In this document: in pieces, positions 1-8,692 of the stretch
Layout of the letters: each line of letters opens with the position of its first letter
Position numbering within the stretch: the stretch's first letter is position 1
Assembly: GCF_023701525.1 (NCBI RefSeq)
Contig: NZ_JAMQAW010000031.1
Span: 1-55,312, forward strand
Direction: 5' to 3'
DNA: 55,312 nt
Source: Streptomyces albipurpureus
Lineage (GTDB): Bacteria; Actinomycetota; Actinomycetes; Streptomycetales; Streptomycetaceae
Made by a program: the position numbers and the translations under genes
Notes under the pieces: model-generated
Seen by the model: only the letters and a program-made list of their open reading frames with translations
Told to the model about the DNA's origin: nothing
The model's database searches: none

Positions 1-59
1 CGAAACCCACACCACACCAACCCACCCTGACCAGCTAACCAACCACCCCCACACAACGG

Positions 60-475
60 GGGAACCTCAGGCAACCCCAGCCCGTCCGGCGTTTGAGGAC
101 GGAACCCTTCACCCCCGGTGAGGACGGCAGGGAGTGGGGGCACTCAGCCGGTGCACCCAAGGTCCCGGCACAGGGTCACCCCTACCGAGACCCGCCCCTG
201 CAAAGGGGCACCCCAGCCCGTCCGGCGATTGAGGACGGAACCCCCCACCCCGGGTGAGGACACCCAGTACGGGAGCGTCGAGCCCAGGACCCCGTACCCC
301 GGGCACAAACCCCCACCCACAAAAGGCACCCCGCCAAGGGGCAACCCAGCCCGTCCGGCGATTGAGGACGGCCCCCCACCCCAGGTGAGGACACCCATCA
401 CAGACGGCGCCCGAGCCCGGAACGCAGGCCCCCCCCGCACAGGCCCCCCGCCAAGGGGACGCCCCCTCTAAGGGG
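60..475. repeat. Left cluster of Streptomyces intergenic palindromic repeats
   Basis: No gene is supported in 1-697. The stretch is built from repeated modules. A core reading GCCCGTCCGGCG(A/T)TTGAGGAC occurs at about 81, 215 and 350, each followed by a C-rich arm and by phrases such as CCAAGGGG and GGTGAGGAC. This core is familiar from Streptomyces intergenic regions, where it often lies downstream of genes. ORFs called across it are all low-complexity Pro/Gly/Arg translations in several frames at once, typical of G+C-rich non-coding DNA. A role in 3'-end formation is inference. Confidence 0.75.
205..341 (+). repeat. Left arm of a long near-identical inverted repeat
   Basis: These 137 bp match the reverse complement of 7754-7891 with only about three or four mismatches by hand alignment. 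The arm contains one copy of the GCCCGTCCGGCGATTGAGGAC-type core followed by a unique-looking segment with ACCCAGTACGGGAGCGTCGA. The two arms bracket six or seven genes over about 7.4 kb. Confidence 0.85.
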
Positions 476-697
476 GTAACGAGAACCAGATCCCCCAGCA
501 TCACCCCCTCGGTATGGCGTCTCACGCCCCTACTGGGGCCGTCGCGCCCCTGGGGGGCGTCTGGAGCGCAAAGGGGGCGATCCACGCGCGTAGGCGGGCG
601 CTGAGAGGGGTTGGTGGCGGCGATGCGGCATTGCAATCTGACCACGGTTCGGTATTGGACATGTTCTGAGGCCGTGTGAGGAGTCATACTCAAAGCA

Positions 698-928
698 ATG
701 AACAAGTCAGCCGAATCCCGGCGCCACCTGCCGACGAGTCCCTTCAACCGTGCGGCCCAGGCGGGTCCTCCCATCGAGGAGTATGCGGTGGGGGATCGGG
801 TCTCGCACGATCAATACGGTCTGGGCCGCGTCATCGCGGTGGAGAGCGGCAATGCCGCTGTCCATGTCGACTTCGCCGGTCGCAAGGGGAGAATCCCCAG
901 TCCTTACACCAAGCTTGCGAAACTCTGA
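698..928 (+). CDS. Small conserved actinobacterial protein with a Tudor/SH3-like motif
   Basis: The 76-residue product has a disordered, Ser/Arg/Pro-rich first 25 residues, then a compact segment with VGDRVSHDQYGLGRVI and a following V-D-F strand, ending in PYTKLAKL. This 'GD.V.H..YG.G.V' pattern resembles the Tudor/SH3-like folds at the start of CarD-type and RapA-type RNA polymerase-binding proteins, and similar short proteins are common in Streptomyces. A GAGGAG sequence lies 14 bases before the ATG, which is rather far for a Shine-Dalgarno site. An RNA polymerase or nucleic-acid role is inference; no function is established by the sequence. Confidence 0.6.
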   Translation: MNKSAESRRHLPTSPFNRAAQAGPPIEEYAVGDRVSHDQYGLGRVIAVESGNAAVHVDFAGRKGRIPSPYTKLAKL

Positions 929-996
929 GGGCCGCTGCCACCGAAACGCGCCACCGGAACCCGCCGTGTGATCCGCGGCGGGCCCGGCGGCCCGGT

Positions 997-2214
997 TCAC
1001 AGTGCCTGCGCGGCGGGCTTCACCATGCCCCGTACAGTGCGTGACTTCACGAAGTCGCCTACAGCAGTCATCTCCCACTCACCGGAGAACTGCTTGATCA
1101 GCTTCGCCATCATCACTCCGGTCTGAGGCTCGGCGCTGGTCAGGTCGAAGCGGACCAGCTCTTCGCCTGTCGCTGCGTCCATCAGGCGGCAGTAGGCCTT
1201 GGCCACCTCGGTGAATTTCTGTCCCGAGAACGAGTTCACCGTGAACATCAGTCCGGTGGCCTCCGCGGGGAGGCGCCCGAGATCAACGGTGATCACCTCA
1301 TCGTCGCCGGCCCCCTCGCCCGTCAGGTTGTCGCCCGAGTGCCTGATCGCGCCATTGAGAATGGTCAGCTTGCCGAAGTAGCAGCTGTCCAGGTGGTTGC
1401 GGTTCGGGCCGTACGCGATCACGGACGCGTCGAGGTCGATGTCCTTGCTGCGGTAGGCGGGCTCCCAGCCCAGACCCATCTTGAGCTGCGAGAGCAGCGG
1501 ACGACCGCCCTTGACCAGGGACACCGTCTGGTTCTTCTGGAGATTGACGCGCCCCTTGTCCAGATTGATCTTTCCTGAGCCGGGGGCGGGTGCGGGGGGC
1601 GCCGGAGGCGCGGCAGCCACTCGGGGGTCCTGGACGGCCGGTGCGACGGGCGGTGCGGCCGGGGGCGGTGGCGAGACCGGAGCCGAAGCGGGTGCCGGGG
1701 CGGCCGCGGGCTCATCCTCAACCGAGACGCCAAAGTCCGTGGCGATGCCCGCCAGTCCGTTCGCGTAGCCCTGACCGACCGCACGGGCCTTCCAGGCTCC
1801 ATTGCGCAGATAGATCTCCACGACCACGAGCGCTGTCTCGTTGCCGAGCTGCGGCGGGGTGAAGGTGGCGAGGGCGCTGCCGTCGTCGGCGTTACGGATG
1901 GTGGCGGTGGGCTCGATGCCCTGGAAGGTCTGCCCAGCGGCATCGGGGCTTGCCGTGACGACGATCTTTTCGATGCCCGGGGGGACCGCGGTGGTGTCCA
2001 CCACGATCGCGTCCGGAGCGGTGCCTGCGCCGGAGCGGTAGGTCACCCCGGAGCCCGTCGGCTGGTTGTAGAAGATGAAATCGTCGTCGGAGCGCACCTT
2101 GCCATCGGCGGTGAGCAGCAGGCCCGATACGTCGAGCCGCACCGGGGCGGCGACGTCCACCGCGATACGAGCGGCGGAAAGGGGGATGTTCGAGCCGGGG
2201 GTCATAGCTGTCAT
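997..2214 (-). CDS. TerD-family protein with two TerD domains
   Basis: The 405-residue protein starts MTAMTPGSNIPL, the usual opening of Streptomyces TerD-type proteins, and has two TerD folds. The first spans about residues 5-165. The second spans about 220-395 and carries the calcium-binding signature GDNLTGEGAGDDE. They are joined by a linker of about 45 residues made almost only of Ala and Pro. TerD domains bind calcium and occur in tellurite-resistance and stress clusters, where they are thought to act at the membrane or in stress signalling. No other ter gene is adjacent. A second in-frame ATG three codons later is an alternative start. Domain assignment is secure, the biological role is not. 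Confidence 0.85.
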   Translation of the reverse strand: MTAMTPGSNIPLSAARIAVDVAAPVRLDVSGLLLTADGKVRSDDDFIFYNQPTGSGVTYRSGAGTAPDAIVVDTTAVPPGIEKIVVTASPDAAGQTFQGIEPTATIRNADDGSALATFTPPQLGNETALVVVEIYLRNGAWKARAVGQGYANGLAGIATDFGVSVEDEPAAAPAPASAPVSPPPPAAPPVAPAVQDPRVAAAPPAPPAPAPGSGKINLDKGRVNLQKNQTVSLVKGGRPLLSQLKMGLGWEPAYRSKDIDLDASVIAYGPNRNHLDSCYFGKLTILNGAIRHSGDNLTGEGAGDDEVITVDLGRLPAEATGLMFTVNSFSGQKFTEVAKAYCRLMDAATGEELVRFDLTSAEPQTGVMMAKLIKQFSGEWEMTAVGDFVKSRTVRGMVKPAAQAL

Positions 2215-2562
2215 GTCTGGGGTAACGAGCGAGATACCTTTGCCGTTCCCTTACCGTTTTGGTCGATAACCGGCAGGTGGAGACGGTCGACAACCTCGGG
2301 GCAGGGGAGCCCCGCACGAGACATGGCCAACTGTTCTGGAGGGGCCCGCAGCTGGTTGTCCGAAGGGTCTCACGCCATCGCATCGCCGTGGATGGCCGAT
2401 TGCCCGGTCCACTCGCGCCGCGGTCCTCACCCGGAGTGCTGTCAGATGACCGTGGCCGTGCCGTTCGCTGCCGGGACTCACTGCTCCTTGACGGAGCCGC
2501 TGGACCCGGCCTAGCGTCATCCAGCCATATGCCATGGAGAAGATCAACACGGAGGGCACCCC
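2215..2562. other. Divergent intergenic region between terD-like gene and GntR gene
   Basis: About 350 bp without a supported gene. It should hold the promoters of both flanking divergent genes. I see no repeat strong enough to name as an operator. GGAGGG lies seven bases before the ATG of the GntR gene at 2563. Confidence 0.4.
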
Positions 2563-3216
2563 ATGACCGTCGCCCCCGTTCCCTCCCGTACCCAGTACGT
2601 CCTCGAAGAGATCAGGCACGCCGTTCTCATCGGTCGGCTCCGGCCCGGACAGCCGCTGGTGGAAACCGAGTTGGCCGCTCATTTCGGAGTCTCCAAGACC
2701 CCCGTGCGTGAGGCGTTGAAAACCCTGGCTGGCAGCGGACTCCTGGTGATGAGCCAGTACAAGGGCGTCACGGTGCGGACCGTGGACGCCGCCATGGCCC
2801 GCGAGGTCTATGACGTACGCCTGCTGCTGGAACCCGAGGCCCTGCGTCGGGCCGTTGAACGCTCAGCCGACCTGGAAGCGGATCTGGGAGCTGCCCGAGA
2901 CGCGCTGGTCAGGGCCGCGGCAGCCACTGACCCGGCCGAGCACTCGCTGGCGGGCGGTGACTTCCATCGTGCCCTCTGCCTGCCCTGCGGCAATCCGCTG
3001 CTCGCCCGAATGCTCGATGATCTACGGGATCAGGCCGCTCTGGTCTCCGCCGTCGTCTGGGCGGCCGACCCTTCGGGGGAGCGGGAGGACGCCGAGCACC
3101 GCGAAATCCTGCGGTTGGCTCTCAGCGGCGATGCGCAGGGCGCGGCCGATGCGCTGCGTCAACACCTTGCCGGATTCGTTCACCGGGCCTTCCCCGGTGA
3201 CGGAACCTCTCACTGA
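2563..3216 (+). CDS. GntR-family transcriptional regulator (FCD type)
   Basis: The 217-residue protein has an N-terminal winged helix (about residues 10-70) with the GntR signature around IGRLRPGQPLVETELAAHFG, SKTPVREALKTL and the wing. A helical FCD effector domain (about 85-210) follows, with a D-x-R-x-x-L-E pattern after the linker and GDFHRAL, where metal-ligand His residues sit in this family. FCD regulators usually bind carboxylic acids and control adjacent catabolic genes. Here the neighbours are a TerD protein and a penicillin-binding protein, so the target is unclear. The start is set by GGAGGG upstream of the ATG. The stop lies two bases from the stop of the convergent PBP gene. Confidence 0.88.
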   Translation: MTVAPVPSRTQYVLEEIRHAVLIGRLRPGQPLVETELAAHFGVSKTPVREALKTLAGSGLLVMSQYKGVTVRTVDAAMAREVYDVRLLLEPEALRRAVERSADLEADLGAARDALVRAAAATDPAEHSLAGGDFHRALCLPCGNPLLARMLDDLRDQAALVSAVVWAADPSGEREDAEHREILRLALSGDAQGAADALRQHLAGFVHRAFPGDGTSH

Positions 3217-3218
3217 CG

Positions 3219-4667
3219 TCACTTCAGCGCTGCCGCCATCATCTTCTGTGCGACGGGCGCGGCCAGGCCGTTGCCGCTGACCTCGGAGCGTGGGCCACCC
3301 GCGTCCTCGATGAGCACCGCGACGGCCACCTCCTTGTCGCTGTTGTCGTCCTTGCCGTAGGAGGTGAACCAGGCGTAGGGCGTCTTGCTGTTGTTCTCGC
3401 CGCGCTGGGCGGTGCCCGTCTTCCCGCCCACCTCGGCGCCCGTGACCTGTGCGTTGGAGCCCGTGCCGTCCTCGACGACCGTCACCATGGCGCTGCGCAA
3501 CTGCTCCGCGGTCTTGGCGGAGACGACCCTTTGGGAGCCACCGTTCCCTGGGGATTCGAGGGTGTTCCCATCGGCGTCCACCACCTCGGAGACCATGTGG
3601 GGGGCGGCCATCACCCCGTCGTTGGCGATCGCGGCCGACACCATGGCCATCTGCAGCGGGGTCGCGGTCACATCGAACTGCCCGATCCCCGTCAGCGCGG
3701 TCTGAGCCTTGTCCAGACCGGTCGGATAGACGCTGGCGTACGCCCGTACCGGCACATCGAGCGTCTTGTCGTTGAAGCCGAACTTCTCCGCCATCGCCTT
3801 CACCTTGTCCTGCCCCAGATCGGCGGCCACCTTGCCGAAGACGTTGTTGCAGGAGTAGCGCAGGGCAGTGCGGAGAGAGGCGTTCTCACAGGGAGCGGAG
3901 GGGATGTCGTTGACCAGGACACGGGTGGTGCCCGGGAGGGTGTAGGGGAGGGGGCTCTTGGTCCGCTCGTCCACGGAGCCGTAGAGGCCTTCCTCCAGGG
4001 CAGCGGCCGCGACGACCAGCTTGAATGTCGAACCGGGTGCCAGCGGCTGGCGCAGCGCACGGTTGACCAGCGGCTTGTCCTTGTCGGCCAGGAGCTTCTG
4101 CCACTCTTTCGAGTCCGAGATCCCCGCGATCGTCGAGGGATCGTAGGACGGAGTGCTGACCATCCCGAGGATCTTCCCCGTCTTGGGTTCGATGGCGACG
4201 GCCGCCCCCTTGATATCGCCCAATGCCTTGTATCCCGCCGTCTGAACAGCGGGATTGATGGTGGTGAGCACATCGCCCGGGTCCAGTTGCTTACCGGTCA
4301 GTGCGTCCACGGGGTTCTTCAACCGGGTGTCCGTGCCGTCCAGCACCTCGCTGTAGATGCCCTCCAGCTGGGTCGAGCCGTACGCCTGCGAGCTGTATCC
4401 GGTCACCGCCGCATACAGCGGGCCCTCGGCGTAGGTGCGCTGATACGCGAGATCGCTGCCCGTCGTCCGCTGGGAGCCGGTGATCGGTGCCCCGGCCACG
4501 ACGATGTCACCCAGTGGCTGGGCGTACTGGTCAATGATCTTGCGTCGATTTCTGTCATTGTCCGTGAGCGCCTTCGCCTCGTAGGTCTGGAGCCAGGTCG
4601 CGTGCACCAGGAGGGCCAGCACCAGTAGCAGACTGAAGACGGCGGCGTGCCTGATTGTCCTATTCAT
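3219..4667 (-). CDS. Class B penicillin-binding protein (PbpA-like transpeptidase)
   Basis: The 482-residue protein has an N-terminal membrane anchor (about residues 7-24), a PBP dimerisation region, then a transpeptidase domain. The active-site motifs are intact: S213-T-F-K (nucleophile Ser), S272-C-N274 and K416-T-G, with GGKTGTAQ around the last. It should cross-link peptidoglycan outside the membrane. Length and the opening MNRTIRHAAVFSLLLVLALLV match the actinobacterial PbpA/PBP2-like group, in which a paralogue usually sits beside ftsW/rodA. This copy stands alone, so it is likely an accessory class B PBP. It corresponds by context to the S. coelicolor SCO1875 type. It converges on the GntR gene. 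Confidence 0.92.
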   Translation of the reverse strand: MNRTIRHAAVFSLLLVLALLVHATWLQTYEAKALTDNDRNRRKIIDQYAQPLGDIVVAGAPITGSQRTTGSDLAYQRTYAEGPLYAAVTGYSSQAYGSTQLEGIYSEVLDGTDTRLKNPVDALTGKQLDPGDVLTTINPAVQTAGYKALGDIKGAAVAIEPKTGKILGMVSTPSYDPSTIAGISDSKEWQKLLADKDKPLVNRALRQPLAPGSTFKLVVAAAALEEGLYGSVDERTKSPLPYTLPGTTRVLVNDIPSAPCENASLRTALRYSCNNVFGKVAADLGQDKVKAMAEKFGFNDKTLDVPVRAYASVYPTGLDKAQTALTGIGQFDVTATPLQMAMVSAAIANDGVMAAPHMVSEVVDADGNTLESPGNGGSQRVVSAKTAEQLRSAMVTVVEDGTGSNAQVTGAEVGGKTGTAQRGENNSKTPYAWFTSYGKDDNSDKEVAVAVLIEDAGGPRSEVSGNGLAAPVAQKMMAAALK

Positions 4668-4989
4668 CCCACTGAAAGACGAAGGAGGCCCTGGTCAGGG
4701 TTCCCCTGTGCCCCGTTTCTCAGGATTTCTTCATGCCCGGCGCACGGAAGCACTTTGCCGCTGTGGATGGTTCGGCCCGGTGCCATGGGCGGCACTCCAG
4801 GGTCGGCGATCACGGTTTGCCCCTGGTTCCGAGCCGTCGGAGGACGTGCCGACCAGCAGGGTGCGTACGCCGATTCGGTGGCGGGTGCTGCTGGTGTCTG
4901 TCTCCACTCCGCCCAGCCCGGTTCTGCCAAGGAACGGAGCAACGTACGGACGCTGGACTTGGGCCCGTGACTGGCGGCAAACTGCCCCG
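4668..4989. other. Divergent intergenic region upstream of PBP and DUF1349 genes
   Basis: About 320 bp. An open frame runs into the DUF1349 gene from 4708, but its translation is compositionally unlike a protein until 4990, so I treat it as non-coding. No clear repeat or operator was seen. Confidence 0.4.
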
Positions 4990-5604
4990 ATGGTCGACCC
5001 CTGTGAACTGCCCGTACTCCCTTTCCCGTTGCGTGCGTACGGTCCGCGGGGCAACTGGTCATACGAGAACGACGTGCTCACCGGCTGGGCCGGAGCCCGG
5101 GCCGACCGCTTTGTGTCACCAGCGGGCACCTCGCTGGACCCCGCATCCGACGCGCCACGGCTACTGGGCGCCCCCGCGGGGGACTTCCAACTCATCGCCC
5201 GGGTCACTGTCGGCTTCTGCGCCCCCTTTGACGCCGGCGCGCTCTACCTTCACGTCGGTGACCGTGAGTGGGCCAAGCTGTGTTTGGAGCGCTCCCCCGA
5301 CAAGCCCACCATCTGCACGGTCGTCACCCGCGGCCACTCCGATGACGCCAACTCCTACGAGGTCGAGGGCGACAGTGTGTGGCTGCGCATCAGCCGCACC
5401 GGGAAGGCGTTCGCCTTCCACGCGTCCACGGACGGTGTGCGATGGACCTTCGTACGGATCTTCGCTCTCGGCACCGAAGAGTCGGCGGGGGCCGCGCTGG
5501 TCGGCTTTCTGGCGCAGTCGCCGGTGGGGGAGGGGTGTGTGGTCACCTTTGATCGAATCGACTTCAGGGAAGGGTGGCCGAATGGGCTGCGCGACGGTTC
5601 ATGA
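4990..5604 (+). CDS. DUF1349 domain-containing protein (concanavalin-like fold)
   Basis: The 204-residue product opens MVDPCELPVLPFPLRAYGP and contains the DUF1349 pattern: DFQLIARVTVGF, a D-x-G-x-L-Y strand (DAGALYLHVGDREWAKL), C-x-E-x-S-P-D-x-P, VWLRISRTGKAFAFHASTDGVRW and a late LVGFLAQSP strand. This is the beta-sandwich family related to laminin-G/concanavalin lectins, whose activity is unknown. I chose the ATG at 4990 because sequence upstream in the same frame is low-complexity and the family usually starts a few residues before the first strand. No signal peptide is present, so it is likely cytoplasmic. Confidence 0.82.
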   Translation: MVDPCELPVLPFPLRAYGPRGNWSYENDVLTGWAGARADRFVSPAGTSLDPASDAPRLLGAPAGDFQLIARVTVGFCAPFDAGALYLHVGDREWAKLCLERSPDKPTICTVVTRGHSDDANSYEVEGDSVWLRISRTGKAFAFHASTDGVRWTFVRIFALGTEESAGAALVGFLAQSPVGEGCVVTFDRIDFREGWPNGLRDGS

Positions 5605-5874
5605 TCGTCTCCATGGGTCCGTAAACTGCTGCGATCACCCGCGCTGGTCCACCGGGGAGTAGTCGCCCTGGGCATCCACCCATGCCCACCCCAGCCGGCG
5701 ACGACTGGCCGCCGGCCAGTCCGGCACCCCGAGCGCCCTCCGACCGCCCCATCCGACGGTGGCCGGGAGTGGAACACCCTCCATGCCCTCCTGTGCAGGA
5801 ATCCGCCCTAACCACAGCGTGTTCGCACATAGTGAGCGCATGGCCACATCCATACGAACCTGGAGGAAATCGGT
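5605..5874. other. Gene-free spacer before the DsbA-like gene
   Basis: About 270 bp with no supported ORF. GGAGGA precedes the ATG at 5875 by about eight bases (in CTGGAGGAAATCGGT), a good ribosome site that fixes the next gene's start. Confidence 0.4.
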
Positions 5875-6594
5875 ATGATCGTCGAGATTTGGAGCGATAT
5901 CGCCTGCCCGTGGTGCTACATAGGTAAGGCGCGCTTCGAGAAGGGACTCGCCGGATTCGCCCACCGCGGGCAGGTAGAGGTGATCCACCGTTCCTTTGAA
6001 CTCGACCCCCATCGGGCCAAGGGCGACACCGCTTCCGTCGTGGACATGTTGGCCAGCAAGTACGGCCGCACCCGGGAACAGGCGCAGTCGATGGAGGAGC
6101 ATGTCGCCTCCAACGCCCGCTCCGAAGGTCTGAACTACCGAACCGAGGGCCGTGACCACGGCAGTACCTTCGACATCCATCGGCTGCTGCACCTGGCCAA
6201 GGAGCGCGGTCGCCAGGACGAACTGTTGAACCTCGCCTATCGGGCCAACTTCGCCGAGCAGCGATCCGTGTACGACCCCGAGGTGCAGGTCGCCATCGCC
6301 GTCGAGGCCGGACTCGACGAGAGCGAGGTACGAGCGGTCCTCGCCGATGGGGCGCGGTACGCATCGGAGGTACGGGCCGATGAGCAGGAGGCATCCGACC
6401 TCGGCGCCAGCGGGGTGCCCTTCTTCGTCTTCGACCGTCGCTACGGGGTCTCGGGCGGCCAGCCCGTCGAACTCTTCACTCAGGCGCTGGAGCAGGCATG
6501 GCAGGGGCGAGAGGCTGATGCGGCGGTGAAGGCGCCTGCTGTCGACGCAGCCGTCTGTGGGCCTGACGGGGCTTGCGAGGTTCCACAGCGTTGA
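5875..6594 (+). CDS. DsbA-family oxidoreductase (FrnE-like)
   Basis: The 239-residue protein has a thioredoxin fold split by a helical insert. The redox motif C-P-W-C is near residue 12 in SDIACPWCYIGK, and the cis-proline loop is GVPFFVFD near residue 180. There is no signal peptide, so it works in the cytoplasm. It belongs to the FrnE/2-hydroxychromene-isomerase-like branch rather than the periplasmic DsbA enzymes. FrnE-type proteins are thought to assist disulfide chemistry under oxidative stress or act on polyketides. The C-terminal tail contains an extra Cys pair (CGPDGAC) that could act as a secondary redox or metal site (inference). The strong ribosome site supports the ATG used. Confidence 0.88.
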   Translation: MIVEIWSDIACPWCYIGKARFEKGLAGFAHRGQVEVIHRSFELDPHRAKGDTASVVDMLASKYGRTREQAQSMEEHVASNARSEGLNYRTEGRDHGSTFDIHRLLHLAKERGRQDELLNLAYRANFAEQRSVYDPEVQVAIAVEAGLDESEVRAVLADGARYASEVRADEQEASDLGASGVPFFVFDRRYGVSGGQPVELFTQALEQAWQGREADAAVKAPAVDAAVCGPDGACEVPQR

Positions 6595-6669
6595 GCGCAT
6601 GTCCGGAAGCGGGCCAGCTGACGGAGACGCCCGATTGACCGGTGGGCGGGGGCGGCACATGGTGATTCC

Positions 6670-7722
6670 ATGGAGAGCCTTGGCGGTGCGGAGTTTGCAC
6701 CAGAATCAACGTATCTGAACACCTCCACCTGCGGACTGCTGCCCGCCCGGTCCGTTGCGGCGGCGACGGAGCTGATGCGACAACTGGTCGCCGGGCGGCC
6801 GGGCGGCGCCGGCGACTACGAGCCGCTCGCAGCGGTCCGACACTCCTTCGCGCAGATTGCCCAGGTCGACGAGGAACGCGTCGCCCTGGGGGGTTCGGTC
6901 TCCGTCCACACCGGGTTGATCGCCAACTCGCTGCCGACCGGGGCCGAGGTCCTCATCCCGGAAGGGGAGTTCGTTTCGGTCGTCACTCCGTTCGTGGTAC
7001 GCGGGGACCTCAAGCCGCGTTTCGTCCCGCTGGACGGACTGGCGGACGCGGTGGGGCCCGAGACCGCCCTGGTGGCCTTCTCCGCGGTCCAGTCTGCGGA
7101 CGGCCGGATCGCCGATCTGTCCGCGGTACGGGAGGCGGCGGCCCGACACGGGGCCCGTACCCTCGTCGATGCCAGCCAGTCGGCGGGGTGGCTACCACTG
7201 CGAGCCGGTGACTGGGACTACACCGTGACCGGTGGATTCAAGTTCCTCCTCTGCCCCCGCGGGGTTTCCTTCCTCACTCTCACCGAGGAAGCCCAGAACG
7301 AGGTGGCCCCCATCCACGCGGGGGGCTTCGCGGCCGCGGATCTCTCGGACGCGCCATACGGCCCGGTGAAGCACCTGGCCCCATCGGCCCGCCGCTACGA
7401 CGAGCCCCCGGCATACCTCGCGTACCACGCGGCTCAGCGATCATTGGAACTGATCGAGGAGATCGGGGTGCCCGCCATCCACAAGCACGCCACAGACCTG
7501 GCGCACCGCTTCCGCGAAGGCCTCACCACACTCGGCCACCCCTCCATCCCCGGTGACTCCGCGATCGTGGCGATCCCGGGGCTGGGACACCTGGAGCCGG
7601 AGCTGGCCCGCGCGGGGGTGCTGGTCGCGGAACGGGCGGGGAACCTTCGGGTGGCGTTTCATCTGTACAACTCGGTGGGGGACGTGGAAAGCGTGTTGTC
7701 GCTGCTCCGACGCCTGAGGTGA
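6670..7722 (+). CDS. Class V aminotransferase-fold PLP enzyme
   Basis: The 350-residue protein shows the class V (cysteine desulfurase-like) fold. LNTSTCGLLP is at the N terminus, Asp167 in TLVDASQSAGW contacts the PLP ring nitrogen, and the Schiff-base lysine K191 lies in TGGFKFLLCPRG. FHLYNS near the C terminus fits the substrate-carboxylate side of this family. It lacks the mobile Cys loop expected of a true cysteine desulfurase, so it is more likely an aminotransferase, lyase or epimerase-like member. The substrate cannot be read from sequence. It follows the DsbA-like gene by 75 bases and may be co-transcribed with it. The upstream ribosome site is weak. Confidence 0.85.
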   Translation: MESLGGAEFAPESTYLNTSTCGLLPARSVAAATELMRQLVAGRPGGAGDYEPLAAVRHSFAQIAQVDEERVALGGSVSVHTGLIANSLPTGAEVLIPEGEFVSVVTPFVVRGDLKPRFVPLDGLADAVGPETALVAFSAVQSADGRIADLSAVREAAARHGARTLVDASQSAGWLPLRAGDWDYTVTGGFKFLLCPRGVSFLTLTEEAQNEVAPIHAGGFAAADLSDAPYGPVKHLAPSARRYDEPPAYLAYHAAQRSLELIEEIGVPAIHKHATDLAHRFREGLTTLGHPSIPGDSAIVAIPGLGHLEPELARAGVLVAERAGNLRVAFHLYNSVGDVESVLSLLRRLR

Positions 7723-8098
7723 GGCCCTGGCCGGGCCTGGTTTCCCCGGGGGTCCCCTTGGCGGGGTGCCTTTTGTGGGTGGGGGCTTGTGCCCGGGGTA
7801 CGGGGTCCTGGGCTCGACGCTCCCGTACTGGGTGTCCTCACTTGGGGTGGGGGGTTCCGTCCTCAATCGCCGGACGGGCTGGGGTTGCCCCTTGGCGGGG
7901 AGCTCACCAGTCGGGGGCGGCTCTTTGCCCAGAGGCTCTGGGCACCCTGGGCCGAGTGCCTCCGCCTTTGATGTCCTCACTTGAGGACGGAACCCCCCCC
8001 ACCCCCGGTGAGCACGGCAAGGAGCAGGGACACTCAGCCCCTGCACCCAAGCCCCCGACACACGGCAACCCCAGCCAAGACCCGCCCCCCGCCAAGGG
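7723..8098. repeat. Right cluster of intergenic palindromic repeats
   Basis: This gene-free stretch lies between the 3' ends of the aminotransferase and the MarR gene. It begins with a GGCCC/GGGCC hairpin just after the aminotransferase stop, then the long inverted-repeat arm (7754-7891). After that comes a partial copy, in the same orientation as the left cluster, of the TTGAGGACGGAACCC module and its downstream text (about 7981-8098, compare 95-200). It thus mixes both orientations of the same repeat family. A bidirectional terminator role is plausible. Confidence 0.7.
7754..7891 (-). repeat. Right arm of the long near-identical inverted repeat
   Basis: Reverse complement of 205-341, with about three or four differences found by eye. 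The ends of the match are CCCCTTGGCGGGGTGCC on the left and GGCTGGGGTTGCCCC on the right. It contains the inverted GTCCTCAATCGCCGGACGGG core. Confidence 0.85.
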
Positions 8099-8602
8099 CT
8101 ACCCCCCCTGGGCCGCGCAGTCGGTGGTCTGGGTGCAGAGGTTCTCCTCTACCTTTCCCAGGAGGCGTACCAGCTCCACCCGCTCCCCCTCGTCCAGCCC
8201 CGCCAGGGTGCGCCCTTCCAACTCCGCCAGTGCCGCCTCCGCTGCCGCGTTCAGCTCACAACTCTCCGTTGTGGCTTCCACCAGCACCGCGCGGCGGTCG
8301 GCTGGGTCGGCGGAGCGTCGGACGTGTCCCGTCTGTTCCAGGCGTTGAAGCATCTTGGTCACCGTGGAGGGGTCCAGTTCCAGGGTTTTGATCAAGTCTG
8401 ACTGGCGCTGGGGGCCGCTCTTCCACAGGTGGATCATCAAGGATTCCTGCCCGGGGTAGAGGCCCAGCACCTTGAGGGCCTTGGCCGCCGCCATGCGGTG
8501 GAGTCGGGCGGTTCGTGAGAGGGAACGGCTCACGGGTCCGCCGAGTGAGCAAGCCGACAGCGGCTCATGACAGACGGGGTCTGCGACTGCCTCGGATTTC
8601 AT
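8099..8602 (-). CDS. MarR-family transcriptional regulator
   Basis: The 167-residue protein has a MarR winged helix: QESLMIHLWKSGPQRQSDLIKTL, then the recognition helix DPSTVTKMLQRLEQTGHV, then the wing RRSADPADRRAVLVE. Dimerisation helices flank it. The ATG at 8602 is chosen because GAGGAG lies seven bases upstream; the frame extends further to 8635 without a ribosome site. Cys residues occur near the N terminus (C-H-E-P-L-S-A-C) and C terminus (C-T-Q-T-T-D-C), so a redox-sensing mechanism is possible but unproven. It is divergent from the old-yellow-enzyme gene, with a palindrome between them that is its probable operator. Confidence 0.9.
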   Translation of the reverse strand: MKSEAVADPVCHEPLSACSLGGPVSRSLSRTARLHRMAAAKALKVLGLYPGQESLMIHLWKSGPQRQSDLIKTLELDPSTVTKMLQRLEQTGHVRRSADPADRRAVLVEATTESCELNAAAEAALAELEGRTLAGLDEGERVELVRLLGKVEENLCTQTTDCAAQGG

Positions 8603-8678
8603 CGGGACTCCTCGCTGGTGGGCTGTCGTACGCACAGTGTCTCCGAACGCCCGCCCACACCTCCAACGAAAACTTTAC

Positions 8679-8692
8679 CTTGGTCGACCAAG
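8679..8692. promoter_or_regulatory. Perfect 14-bp palindrome, probable MarR operator
   Basis: CTTGGTCGACCAAG is a perfect palindrome centred in the 156-bp gap between the MarR and reductase genes, with TTTAC/GTAAA continuing the symmetry on both sides. An imperfect copy, TTACTTGGCCGACCA, lies at about 8722-8736, 42 bases further. Two such sites between a MarR gene and a divergent target are the usual arrangement for repression of both. Confidence 0.75.

Noticed and set aside
60..475. Spaced repeats resembling a CRISPR array
   Set aside because: Units vary in length and spacing, occur in both orientations, are intergenic palindromic elements typical of Streptomyces, and no cas gene is present.
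118..774. Overlapping ORFs of 70-221 residues on both strands over the left repeat cluster
   Set aside because: Pro/Gly/Arg-rich translations in several frames at once, composed of the repeat modules; not coding.
3531..4628. 365-residue plus-strand ORF opposite the PBP gene
   Set aside because: Shadow frame of a clear penicillin-binding protein with all catalytic motifs on the minus strand.
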